A stretch of DNA of 9,572 nt, taken from assembly GCA_028280675.1 (NCBI GenBank), contig JANQLI010000261.1, positions 1 through 9,572 of the forward strand. Reading direction: 5' to 3'. The stretch is from Alphaproteobacteria bacterium (lineage in GTDB: Bacteria; Pseudomonadota; Alphaproteobacteria; SMXP01). The notes under the pieces are model-generated. The model made no database searches and was not told where the DNA came from. It saw only the letters and a program-made list of their open reading frames with translations. Position numbers and translations under genes: made by a program. Below are positions 1-6,304 of this stretch, in pieces; the first letter of the stretch is position 1, and each line of letters starts with the position of its first letter.

Positions 1-83
1 GCTGTTGCAAGAAAGCTCATCGTCATCGCAAACGCCATCGTCAAAACACAACAGCCATTCAGAGCATAAACACTAAACAACAC
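1..83 (-). CDS. Possible 5' fragment of a membrane or secreted protein
   Basis: Reading leftward from a GTG at 83, the frame is open to the window edge and encodes a strongly hydrophobic stretch of about 27 residues (LFSVYALNGCCVL, then TMAFAMTMSFLATA), as in a signal peptide or first membrane helix. Possible starts are GTG at 83 or in-frame ATGs at 38, 26 and 20. None has a convincing ribosome-binding site. The same frame stays open further right to a GTG at 149 that overlaps the mutT stop codon as GTGA, which would add a lysine/arginine-containing N-region (KAKR) ahead of the hydrophobic part. That extension runs through an imperfect hairpin, so it may be chance. The rest of the gene is outside the window and no family can be named. 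An accidental open frame is a real alternative. Confidence 0.3.
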   Translation of the reverse strand, partial: MLFSVYALNGCCVLTMAFAMTMSFLAT

Positions 84-88
84 AGTTG

Positions 89-130
89 CCGGATCTCGCT
101 TGGCTTTCGATGAAAGCTCAAGCGGTCCGG
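89..130. repeat. Imperfect palindrome (REP-like hairpin) downstream of mutT
   Basis: The left arm begins CCGGATCTCGCTTGGCTTTC, the loop is GAT (109-111), and the right arm reads GAAAGCTCAAGCGGTCCGG. The arms pair almost throughout, with three single-base bulges (94, 96, 118). The flanking GTCCGGGATGACAATA resembles the outer part of dispersed repeats commonly seen between genes in alphaproteobacteria (recognised from memory, not searched). It starts about 16 bases past the mutT stop. No T-run follows in the mutT direction, so it is not a textbook intrinsic terminator, but it could protect the 3' end of the mutT message. Confidence 0.5.
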
Positions 131-145
131 GATGACAATAGTGAC

Positions 146-544
146 TCACAACAAATCCATCAGATGAGGGATCAGCGGCAGGTCTGCTGGCGGCATGGGG
201 TAGTCGCGCATGTCGCGCGGAAACACCCATTTCAGGACTTGCCCTTCGACAGCCTGCGGGATGCCGTCCCATTTGCGGCACACATAAAGCGGCATCAACA
301 GATGAAAGTCATCATAAGTGTGTGAGGCAAAGACAAAGGGCGCGAGGCAGGCTGCGGTGACATCAATGGTGAGCTCTTCCTTCAGCTCACGGATCAAGGC
401 GTCTTCCGGGCGCTCGCCCTCTTCCACTTTGCCGCCCGGAAATTCCCAGAGCCCGGCCATGTTTTTGCCTTCGGGGCGCTGGGCGAGAAGCACCCGCCCA
501 TCCCGGTCGATCAATGCGGCGGCGGCGACAAGGAGGGTTTTCAT
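146..544 (-). CDS. mutT: MutT-type Nudix hydrolase (8-oxo-dGTP diphosphatase)
   Basis: The likely product is a cytosolic Mg-dependent pyrophosphohydrolase that cleaves 8-oxo-dGTP to the monophosphate, keeping oxidised guanine out of DNA. At 132 residues it matches E. coli MutT (129). The Nudix box runs G38 to I60, with E44, R52, E53, E56 and E57 in place (GGKVEEGE, RELKEEL). The usual glycine near the box end is replaced by T59. Downstream, EGQ at 100-102 and PPADLPLI near the C-terminus match conserved MutT features (KEGQ and PPANEPVI in E. coli). The ATG at 544 is preceded by GAGGGGG with a 7-base gap; this purine tract is the outer end of a repeat element. The gene is the last recognised member of the isomerase-argJ-mutT set, separated from argJ by 229 bases of repeats. 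Other Nudix substrates are possible, but MutT is the best fit. Confidence 0.88.
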   Translation of the reverse strand: MKTLLVAAAALIDRDGRVLLAQRPEGKNMAGLWEFPGGKVEEGERPEDALIRELKEELTIDVTAACLAPFVFASHTYDDFHLLMPLYVCRKWDGIPQAVEGQVLKWVFPRDMRDYPMPPADLPLIPHLMDLL

Positions 545-550
545 ACATTA

Positions 551-613
551 ACCCCCTCACCCTCCCACGACCTGCGGTCGCGGGCCCCTCCCTCTCCCGC
601 AATGGGGAGAGGG
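551..613. repeat. Palindromic intergenic repeat, copy 1 (two-hairpin form)
   Basis: The copy begins with CCCCCTCACCC. The first hairpin is CCC-A-CGACC / GGTCG-C-GGG (564-584) with loop TGC. The second is CCCTCTCCC (590-598) / GGGAGAGGG (605-613) with loop GCAATG. This is the C/G-rich CCCTCACCC...CTCTCCC family scattered between genes in many proteobacteria, here in the longer version that carries the extra hairpin. Its left edge lies directly against mutT and contributes that gene's Shine-Dalgarno-like tract. Confidence 0.8.
552..558 (-). promoter_or_regulatory. Ribosome-binding site of mutT lying inside repeat copy 1
   Basis: On the minus strand this reads GAGGGGG, ending 7 bases before the mutT ATG (544). 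It is the only purine-rich tract at proper spacing, and it is the terminal part of repeat copy 1. The repeat therefore appears to supply the translation signal of mutT. Confidence 0.5.
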
Positions 614-637
614 AAATAAAGGGGCAACGTCATTAAT

Positions 638-676
638 CCCTTCTCCCCTTTGGGGAGAAGGTTAGGATGAGGGGGA
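638..676. repeat. Palindromic intergenic repeat, copy 2 (inverted, single hairpin)
   Basis: A perfect 10-base stem CCTTCTCCCC (639-648) / GGGGAGAAGG (652-661) with loop TTT is followed by TTAGGATGAGGGGG. The reverse complement of that tail is the CCCCCTCATCCTAA head of the same repeat family, so this copy lies opposite in orientation to copies 1 and 3. Confidence 0.8.
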
Positions 677-715
677 AAGAGTGTGAATTGAGGATTGAGA
701 GACTCACACATCAGC

Positions 716-753
716 ACACCCTCACCCCAGCCCTCTCCCTCAAGGGAGAGGGA
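716..753. repeat. Palindromic intergenic repeat, copy 3, just past argJ
   Basis: The head ACCCTCACCCCAG is followed by a perfect stem CCCTCTCCCT (731-740) / AGGGAGAGGG (743-752); the effective loop is TCAA. It lies about 21 bases past the argJ stop codon. No T-run follows in the argJ direction, so termination would be Rho-dependent or absent. A 3'-end stabilising role for the argJ message is plausible. Confidence 0.8.
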
Positions 754-773
754 GCTATAAGAAGAAAAACCGC

Positions 774-2066
774 TCACGACCGGTAATCCGCGTTGATAGA
801 AATATAACCGTGCGTCAAATCGCAGGTCCAAATGGTGGCTTCTCCATTGCCAACACTCACATCGACAACGATGTCAATGTCTTGGCCTTTGAGATACGGC
901 ATGACATCTTTTTCGCGATAGTCGGGATTCACCGCACCGCCTTTGGAAAGACACACGCCGCCCATCAGGATACGGAGCTTTTTCGGATCGACATGTTCAC
1001 CCGCCTTGCCAACCGCCATGGCGATCCGGCCCCAATTGGCGTCTTCACCTGCAATCGCTGTTTTGACCAAAGGCGAATTGCCGATGGAGAGCGCAATCTT
1101 TTTCGCGGCACGGGCATTTTGCGCGCCTTTGACCGTGACCGCAATGAACTTGCTTGCGCCTTCGCCATCGCGCACCACTTGATGCGCAAGATCAAGCAAC
1201 ACCTCGGATAGTTTATTGCGAAAATCCAAAAGTCGCCGATCGCCTGCGCGCGTGATCGGGCCATGCTGCGCATGCCCAGTGGCAAACAGCATCAAAGTGT
1301 CACTGGTTGAAGTGTCACTGTCCACCGTAATCGCATTAAATGTGTCGCGCACATTCACCGAAAGCAGTGTTTGCAAAATCGGTGAGGGAAGCGCCGCATC
1401 GGTAAAGACAAAGGACAGCATGGTCGCCATGTCCGGGGCGATCATGCCAGAGCCTTTGGCAATGCCGCAAATCTTCACCGTCTGCCCATCAATTACCGCC
1501 TCTCGAAAGCTGCCCTTCGGGAACGTGTCGGTGGTCATGATGGCGCGCGCGGCTTTTTCCCACGGCTCGCTTTTTTGTTTTGCGCAAGCTTTGGCAATGC
1601 CTTTTTCAATATTCTTCGCCGTCATCACTTCGCCGATCACGCCCGTGGCGGCCACGGCGACATCTTTTTGGCGGCACCCGGCCGCCTTGGCGACCGCCGC
1701 CACGCTTGCTTTCACGGTTTCGCGCCCCACCGGACCGGTGAAGACATTGGCGTTGCCGGCGTTGACGACAAGTGCGCGCGCGCTTGGCATGCCATGATCC
1801 GGATCAATCACATGGCGGCACCAGTCAATCGGCGCGCCAACAATGCGCGATTGCGTCAGCACGCCCGCTCCTTGCGTGCCTTTGGCAAAACGCGCCACAA
1901 ACACATCTGAGCGGTTTTTATATTTGATTCCGGCTTTGGCCGTGCCGAGCGTCACACCGGCTACTTCCGGCATGTCGGGAAACTGTTCCGGGGCAAGCGG
2001 CGAGATGGGTGATGCCGCGCTTTTTTTATTGGTTTTCTTCTGGGTCACGTGTGTCTTCGGCCTCAT
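774..2066 (-). CDS. argJ: Bifunctional ornithine acetyltransferase / N-acetylglutamate synthase
   Basis: ArgJ moves the acetyl group from N-acetylornithine to glutamate and, in bifunctional forms, also makes N-acetylglutamate from acetyl-CoA, closing the cyclic arginine pathway in the cytosol. The precursor is cut by itself into alpha and beta chains before a threonine. Here the site is PDMATMLSF, with A214-T215 as cut site and T215 as nucleophile. The oxyanion-hole threonine-glycine is in ATGVIG (T141-G142). The conserved C-terminus reads ISINADYRS. Length 430 is slightly above the usual ~400 because of a lysine-rich N-terminal stretch (KKTNKK) ahead of ISPLAP. The ATG at 2066 has GGAAGAG about 10 bases upstream; GTG at 2048 (codon 7) is an alternative. 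The gene overlaps the isomerase gene by 41 bases, suggesting co-transcription and perhaps coupled translation. Whether it is mono- or bifunctional cannot be told from sequence. Confidence 0.95.
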   Translation of the reverse strand: MRPKTHVTQKKTNKKSAASPISPLAPEQFPDMPEVAGVTLGTAKAGIKYKNRSDVFVARFAKGTQGAGVLTQSRIVGAPIDWCRHVIDPDHGMPSARALVVNAGNANVFTGPVGRETVKASVAAVAKAAGCRQKDVAVAATGVIGEVMTAKNIEKGIAKACAKQKSEPWEKAARAIMTTDTFPKGSFREAVIDGQTVKICGIAKGSGMIAPDMATMLSFVFTDAALPSPILQTLLSVNVRDTFNAITVDSDTSTSDTLMLFATGHAQHGPITRAGDRRLLDFRNKLSEVLLDLAHQVVRDGEGASKFIAVTVKGAQNARAAKKIALSIGNSPLVKTAIAGEDANWGRIAMAVGKAGEHVDPKKLRILMGGVCLSKGGAVNPDYREKDVMPYLKGQDIDIVVDVSVGNGEATIWTCDLTHGYISINADYRS

Positions 2067-3249
2067 CTAAGGGCAGCTCTTCCACGGCGCCCTCTTCCCT
2101 AACAGTCTCGCTCACATCATCATCGCTGATATTTTCGATGGTCTCATCAATGACGTCCTCTATAGCGTCTTCTGCCGCGCCTTCGGTTGCAACCGCCTCT
2201 GGCGCCTCTGTGGCGGTGTCTACAGCTTCACCATCACCAACATCAGCGTCAACATCTTCCACCGCCAATGGCGCACTGTCTTCAAGAGCGTCCGCCGCCT
2301 CATTCATTTGGTCTTCGAGGAGGTCAGCTTCTTTTTCTGCGTCTTCGATCAGTTTTTCAATCTCAGAAAAATCAATATCCGGCGTAATCGCTTCAGGCAT
2401 CAGATAGTCAATCTCCGCCTCGCTGCGCAAGTCGTTGATGGTGTTTTGCACGACCGTGAAGGTTTGATAGCGCAGGATTTGCTGGCGCAGCTCCTGAAAA
2501 CTTGGCAACACGCCTTTACGCTTATCCTCCACTTTCAACACATGCCATCCGAATTGCGATTGAAACGGCTCTGAGAGCTCGCCAACTTTGGTCGCAAACG
2601 CAACGTTCGCAAATTCCGGCACCATGCGTTCTTTGGTGAAGTAACCAAGCGCGCCCCCTTGGGCAGCGGAGCCAGGATCTTGCGACACCTGTTTCGCAAG
2701 CTCTTCAAAGTTTTCCCCCTCTTGCAGTTGCGTATAGACGTCTTGAGCTTCCTCTTCGGTCGCGACCAAGATGTGTTTCGCGCGCACTTCATCGCCCGGC
2801 TCACCAGAGCCAATTTGCTCATCATAAAGCGCCCGCAAACTCTCTTCCGTTACCTCTGCATCGACAGCCGCCCGGAGGAAGATTTCACTGAGCGCCCGGT
2901 CTTCGGCAAGCGCAATCGCCCGCTTGCCCCGCTCCGACTGATCGAGGCCCTGCGACCGGGCTGCCCCGGCGAGCAATTTCTGATCGATCATGTCGTTAAG
3001 CAGCGCTTGGATGGAGTCCGCCCGCAGATCGAGGCTTTCCGCATTCGGAATCAAATCTTGGGCCAACGCCTCATCTACCAAGGCGCCCCGTTCAATCGTA
3101 TCGCCGTTCACCCGCGCCAGCACTTGCCGCGCTTGGAGAATGTCCGGGTCCTCCGGTTCTGGCCACACCGCCCAGGCGATAAAGCCGCCGACAATCGCCA
3201 CAATAACGACCCCGACAAGGATATGTATGCGTTCAAACGAATTTGCCAT
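2026..3249 (-). CDS. Membrane-anchored parvulin-type peptidyl-prolyl isomerase with acidic tail
   Basis: This protein should catalyse cis-trans isomerisation of prolyl bonds and assist folding of exported proteins. Residues 8-29 form one hydrophobic helix (ILVGVVIVAIVGGFIAWAV) after a short basic N-end, giving an anchor with the bulk in the periplasm. Residues about 40-135 resemble the SurA/PrsA N-terminal chaperone segment. Residues 155-243 are a rotamase domain: RAKHILV with H159, SQDPGSAAQGGALGYF with D191, M209, F213, and FGWHVLKV with H236, all expected active-site positions. Residues 291-407 are an unusual tail holding 47 Asp/Glu and only 4 Lys/Arg among 117 residues. The ATG at 3249 is preceded by AGGA at 7 bases. 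It is the first gene of the argJ-mutT set and divergent from secA. It could be labelled SurA-, PrsA- or PpiD-like; no one name is secure. Confidence 0.88.
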   Translation of the reverse strand: MANSFERIHILVGVVIVAIVGGFIAWAVWPEPEDPDILQARQVLARVNGDTIERGALVDEALAQDLIPNAESLDLRADSIQALLNDMIDQKLLAGAARSQGLDQSERGKRAIALAEDRALSEIFLRAAVDAEVTEESLRALYDEQIGSGEPGDEVRAKHILVATEEEAQDVYTQLQEGENFEELAKQVSQDPGSAAQGGALGYFTKERMVPEFANVAFATKVGELSEPFQSQFGWHVLKVEDKRKGVLPSFQELRQQILRYQTFTVVQNTINDLRSEAEIDYLMPEAITPDIDFSEIEKLIEDAEKEADLLEDQMNEAADALEDSAPLAVEDVDADVGDGEAVDTATEAPEAVATEGAAEDAIEDVIDETIENISDDDVSETVREEGAVEELPLDEAEDTRDPEENQ

Positions 3250-3349
3250 AATGCGGTCCTATCCAGCCTGCATGAGAAAGCCCCAAAGGGAATGAAGCGC
3301 ACTGATTCCCGTCCCTTATCGGCCCCTCTTCTAGCGGCATTTGCGAGAG

Positions 3350-3365
3350 ATTCCTAGGAATTATA
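3350..3365 (-). promoter_or_regulatory. Candidate -10 box and 12-base palindrome for the isomerase operon
   Basis: On the minus strand 3365-3360 reads exactly TATAAT, about 110 bases before the isomerase ATG. No good -35 box lies 16-18 bases further upstream. The adjoining perfect palindrome ATTCCTAGGAAT (3350-3361) overlaps the box and would sit at or just after the start site, a position suited to a repressor. The plus-strand TATAAG at 3362 could alternatively be read as a secA-side box with TTGCGA at 3341. Confidence 0.35.
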
Positions 3366-3416
3366 AGAATCCTCTCAGATAACACCCATTATGCTTACCC
3401 CGCTCCGCCGGGATCG

Positions 3417-3445
3417 TTGACAAGCCTGAGGGACCATCTTATCTA
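3417..3445 (+). promoter_or_regulatory. Candidate sigma-70 type promoter for secA
   Basis: A perfect TTGACA (3417-3422) is followed after 17 bases by TATCTA (3440-3445), a weak -10 match (3 of 6). Transcription would begin near 3452, about 70 bases before the secA ATG. That would put the ribosome-binding site of the leader ORF at the extreme 5' end of the RNA, so either this promoter or the leader ORF may be wrong, or a second promoter lies further upstream. Confidence 0.4.
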
Positions 3446-3464
3446 CCCAACAGGGATATCTCAC

Positions 3465-3500
3465 ATGTCGGCGCAAATCTGCGCTTTTCGGCATATCTAG
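3465..3500 (+). CDS. Candidate leader ORF (11 codons) upstream of secA
   Basis: An ATG at 3465 opens a frame encoding MSAQICAFRHI and ends at TAG (3498-3500), 24 bases before secA. It has an AGGGA ribosome-binding site (3452-3456) at 8 bases. A small hairpin lies inside it. Leader peptides that sense export are known upstream of secA or secDF in other bacteria (SecM, VemP, and ApdA/ApdP types), but those are much longer and carry signal sequences and arrest motifs; none is visible here. Any regulatory role is inference, and a chance ORF is quite possible. Confidence 0.25.
   Translation: MSAQICAFRHI
3471..3488 (+). terminator. Small hairpin plus T4 in the secA leader (attenuator-like)
   Basis: GCGCA (3471-3475) pairs with TGCGC (3480-3484) around loop AATC and is followed by TTTT (3485-3488). 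The stem has only five base pairs, weak for an intrinsic terminator. It lies wholly within the 11-codon leader ORF, so a ribosome there would keep it from forming. Confidence 0.2.
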
Positions 3501-3524
3501 GGTTCAGAATAAAGGATCGTTCGA

Positions 3525-6269
3525 ATGGTCAGTCTCGGTAACCTCGCCAAAAAGGTTTTTGGCAGTGCGAACGATCGGCGCGTCAAGAAATACCAGCCGA
3601 AGGTGGATGCGATTAACGCGCTTGAGCCAGAGTTCGAAAAGCTCACCGATGACGAGTTGAAGGCCAAAACGACCACGTTCCAAAACCGCATCAAAGCAGG
3701 CGAAAGCGTTGACGATCTTCTTGTCGAAGCGTTTGCCGTGGTCCGTGAAGGGGCGAAACGCACCCTCGGCCAGCGCCATTATGATGTGCAGTTGATCGGC
3801 GGCATGGTGTTGCATGAAGGCTGTATCTCAGAGATGAAAACCGGGGAAGGGAAAACCCTGGTGGCGACGTTGCCGGTCTACTTGAATGCGCTCACCGGGC
3901 GCGGGGTGCATGTGGTCACGGTGAACGATTACCTTGCGGCACGCGATGCGGAATGGATGGGGCAGATCTATCACTTCCTCGGACTATCCGTCGGCTGCAT
4001 CATTCACGGCCTTGATGACCTGGAACGCCAACAAGCCTATGCCGCCGATGTGACCTACGGCACCAATAATGAGTTTGGCTTCGATTACTTGCGCGACAAT
4101 ATGAAGTATAGCCTTGAGACCATGGTCCAGCGCAAGCATCATTACGCCATCGTCGATGAGGTGGACTCCATCCTGATCGATGAAGCCCGAACGCCGCTGA
4201 TCATCTCAGGGCCAACACAAGATCAATCCGAACTCTACAACAAGCTTGATGAGTTCATCCCGCTTTTGATCGAAGAGGATTACGAGCTTGATGAAAAAGC
4301 GCGCTCCGTCACACTGACCGAAGAGGGCAACGAACATATCGAGCAAATCCTCACCGAGCATGACATGCTGGAAGGAGATAGCCTTTATGACAGCCGCAAC
4401 GTCACGGTGGTCCATCACGTCAATCAAGCGTTGCGCGCGCATAAACTGTTCACTCGCGATACCGATTACATTGTCAAAGACGGTAAAGTGGTCATCATTG
4501 ACGAGTTCACCGGTCGCATGATGGAAGGACGACGCTATTCCGAAGGCTTGCATCAAGCGTTGGAAGCCAAAGAAAATGTCGCCATTCAGCCGGAGAACCA
4601 AACCCTCGCCTCAGTCACCTTCCAAAACTATTTCCGCATGTATGACAAGCTGGCCGGGATGACCGGGACGGCGATGACCGAGTCGGAAGAGTTCTTAGAT
4701 ATTTACAAACTCGAAGTGATCGAAATTCCGACCAACCGTCCGATTGCGCGTTTGGATGAAGACGATGAGGTCTATCGCACCGCCGGTGAGAAATACACGG
4801 CGATCATCAATCAAATCGAAGATTGCGTGAAACGCAAGCAGCCTATTTTGGTCGGCACGGTCAGTATTGAAAAGTCCGAAGCGCTGTCGAAAATGCTGAA
4901 AAAGAAAAAAATCAAACACAATGTGCTCAACGCCCGCTTCCATGATCAAGAGGCCGCAATTATTGCGCAAGCTGGTGTCCCGGCGACGGTCACCATCGCG
5001 ACCAACATGGCGGGCCGCGGAACCGATATTCAATTGGGCGGGAATCTTGAGATGCGCATCGCCGCAGAAGTCGGCGACGATATAGACGGCGTGAAGCGCG
5101 AGCAAGCCATTGCAAAAATTACCGACGACATTGAAAGCAAAAAGAAAGTCGCGCTTGATGCAGGCGGGCTTTATGTGCTGGCGACCGAACGCCATGAAAG
5201 CCGCCGTATTGATAACCAGCTCCGTGGCCGGACAGGCCGTCAAGGCGACCCTGGCGCGTCGAAATTTTACTTGAGCCTGGAAGATGATTTGATGCGCATT
5301 TTCGGCTCTGAGCGCATGGACACCATGCTGCAGAAGCTCGGCCTTGAAGAAGGCGAAGCGATTGTCCATCCATGGATCAACAAAGCGCTTGAGAAAGCCC
5401 AGCAAAAAGTGGAAGCGCGCAACTTCGACATTCGAAAAAATCTGCTCAAATATGATGATGTGATGAACGATCAGCGCAAAGCGATCTTCGAACAGCGGAT
5501 TGAGATGATGGAAAGCACGGACCTTAACGACATCATCACCGATATGCGTCATCAAGTGCTTGAAGACATGGTGGCGGAACACATCCCCGAGAAAGCCTAT
5601 GCGGAACAATGGAACTCAGAAGGCCTCCACAAAGAAGTGGAAGAGACATTCGGCGTAGATATGCCTATCGCTGAATGGGCCGAGGAAGAAGGCATTGCCG
5701 ATCAGGAAATCTTTGATCGTTTACGCCAAGAGACTGACAAAAAAGCGGCTGAGAAGGTCGCCAAATATTCACCGGACATTATGCGCCAAGTGGAAAAATC
5801 CATTCTCCTGCAAACCATCGACATGAATTGGCGCGAACATTTAGCGCAGCTCGATCATTTGCGCCAAACCATTGGCCTGCGCGGCTACGCCCAGCGCAAT
5901 CCGTTGAATGAATATAAAACGGAAGCCTTTGGCATGTTCGAATATTTGCTGCACAAACTGCGCAGCGATGTGTCAAAGCAATTGGCGCGGGTGGAGATTG
6001 TTGTAGATGCGCCGCCGCCCCCTCTGGAAGAGCAAGCGCAAGTGCCAACAAAAGAAATCCACACCGATCCTCTGACGGGCCAAAACGAAATGGCGGATGA
6101 ACCGCCCGCTGTCGCCTCTGGCACGATTGTCAAATCGCAAGCGGCGGGTGGCATGAACCCAAATGACCCCAGCACTTGGGGCAAAGTCGCCCGCAACGCC
6201 GCTTGCCCGTGCGGCTCCGGTAAAAAGTTCAAACACTGCCACGGCAGCGCGACTTACGCGGCGGAGTGA
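3525..6269 (+). CDS. secA: Protein translocase motor ATPase SecA
   Basis: SecA is the cytosolic and membrane-peripheral ATPase that pushes preproteins through SecYEG. At 914 residues it is of normal length. Visible in order: a typical alphaproteobacterial N-terminus (LAKKVFGSANDRRVKKY); Walker A KTGEGKT (105-111); Walker B-type DEVD (211-214) followed by IDEARTPLIISG; preprotein cross-linking region roughly 226-375; GMTGTAMTESEEF (378-390); second nucleotide-binding domain with MAGRGTD (495-501) and the arginine-finger stretch around QLRGRTGRQGDPG (565-577); helical scaffold with KYDDVMNDQR (642-651); then a proline- and acid-rich linker. It ends in a zinc-binding, SecB-interaction type motif with C894, C896, C905 and H906. 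The ATG at 3525 has AAAGGA 8 bases upstream. It is divergent from the isomerase operon and convergent with the nuclease-like gene, with no clear terminator in the 35-base gap after it. Confidence 0.98.
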   Translation: MVSLGNLAKKVFGSANDRRVKKYQPKVDAINALEPEFEKLTDDELKAKTTTFQNRIKAGESVDDLLVEAFAVVREGAKRTLGQRHYDVQLIGGMVLHEGCISEMKTGEGKTLVATLPVYLNALTGRGVHVVTVNDYLAARDAEWMGQIYHFLGLSVGCIIHGLDDLERQQAYAADVTYGTNNEFGFDYLRDNMKYSLETMVQRKHHYAIVDEVDSILIDEARTPLIISGPTQDQSELYNKLDEFIPLLIEEDYELDEKARSVTLTEEGNEHIEQILTEHDMLEGDSLYDSRNVTVVHHVNQALRAHKLFTRDTDYIVKDGKVVIIDEFTGRMMEGRRYSEGLHQALEAKENVAIQPENQTLASVTFQNYFRMYDKLAGMTGTAMTESEEFLDIYKLEVIEIPTNRPIARLDEDDEVYRTAGEKYTAIINQIEDCVKRKQPILVGTVSIEKSEALSKMLKKKKIKHNVLNARFHDQEAAIIAQAGVPATVTIATNMAGRGTDIQLGGNLEMRIAAEVGDDIDGVKREQAIAKITDDIESKKKVALDAGGLYVLATERHESRRIDNQLRGRTGRQGDPGASKFYLSLEDDLMRIFGSERMDTMLQKLGLEEGEAIVHPWINKALEKAQQKVEARNFDIRKNLLKYDDVMNDQRKAIFEQRIEMMESTDLNDIITDMRHQVLEDMVAEHIPEKAYAEQWNSEGLHKEVEETFGVDMPIAEWAEEEGIADQEIFDRLRQETDKKAAEKVAKYSPDIMRQVEKSILLQTIDMNWREHLAQLDHLRQTIGLRGYAQRNPLNEYKTEAFGMFEYLLHKLRSDVSKQLARVEIVVDAPPPPLEEQAQVPTKEIHTDPLTGQNEMADEPPAVASGTIVKSQAAGGMNPNDPSTWGKVARNAACPCGSGKKFKHCHGSATYAAE

Positions 6270-6304
6270 TCGGCAGATTCACTTCATCTCAGTCTGAAAC
6301 CAAA

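Noticed and set aside
541..831. Minus-strand 96-residue open frame between argJ and mutT
   Set aside because: It is a translation of the three palindromic repeats (SLEGEGWGEG, PHPNLLPKGEKG), a well-known false gene pattern, and it overlaps the argJ end.
1216..1797. 193-residue plus-strand open frame opposite argJ
   Set aside because: It covers conserved ArgJ coding sequence including the cleavage site; shadow frame.
2659..3357. 232-residue plus-strand open frame opposite the isomerase
   Set aside because: The rotamase domain on the other strand explains the sequence; no ribosome-binding site or domain in this frame.
3465..3500. SecM/ApdP-type arrest peptide before secA
   Set aside because: The ORF has 11 codons, no signal sequence and no known arrest motif; kept only as an uncharacterised leader ORF.
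4695..5609. 304-residue open frame antisense to secA
   Set aside because: It lies entirely opposite the conserved SecA nucleotide-binding and scaffold domains and has no recognisable domain; a codon-bias shadow.
6270..6304. Possible bidirectional terminator between secA and the convergent gene
   Set aside because: Only a four-base CAGA/TCTG pairing with no T-run on either strand; too weak to call.
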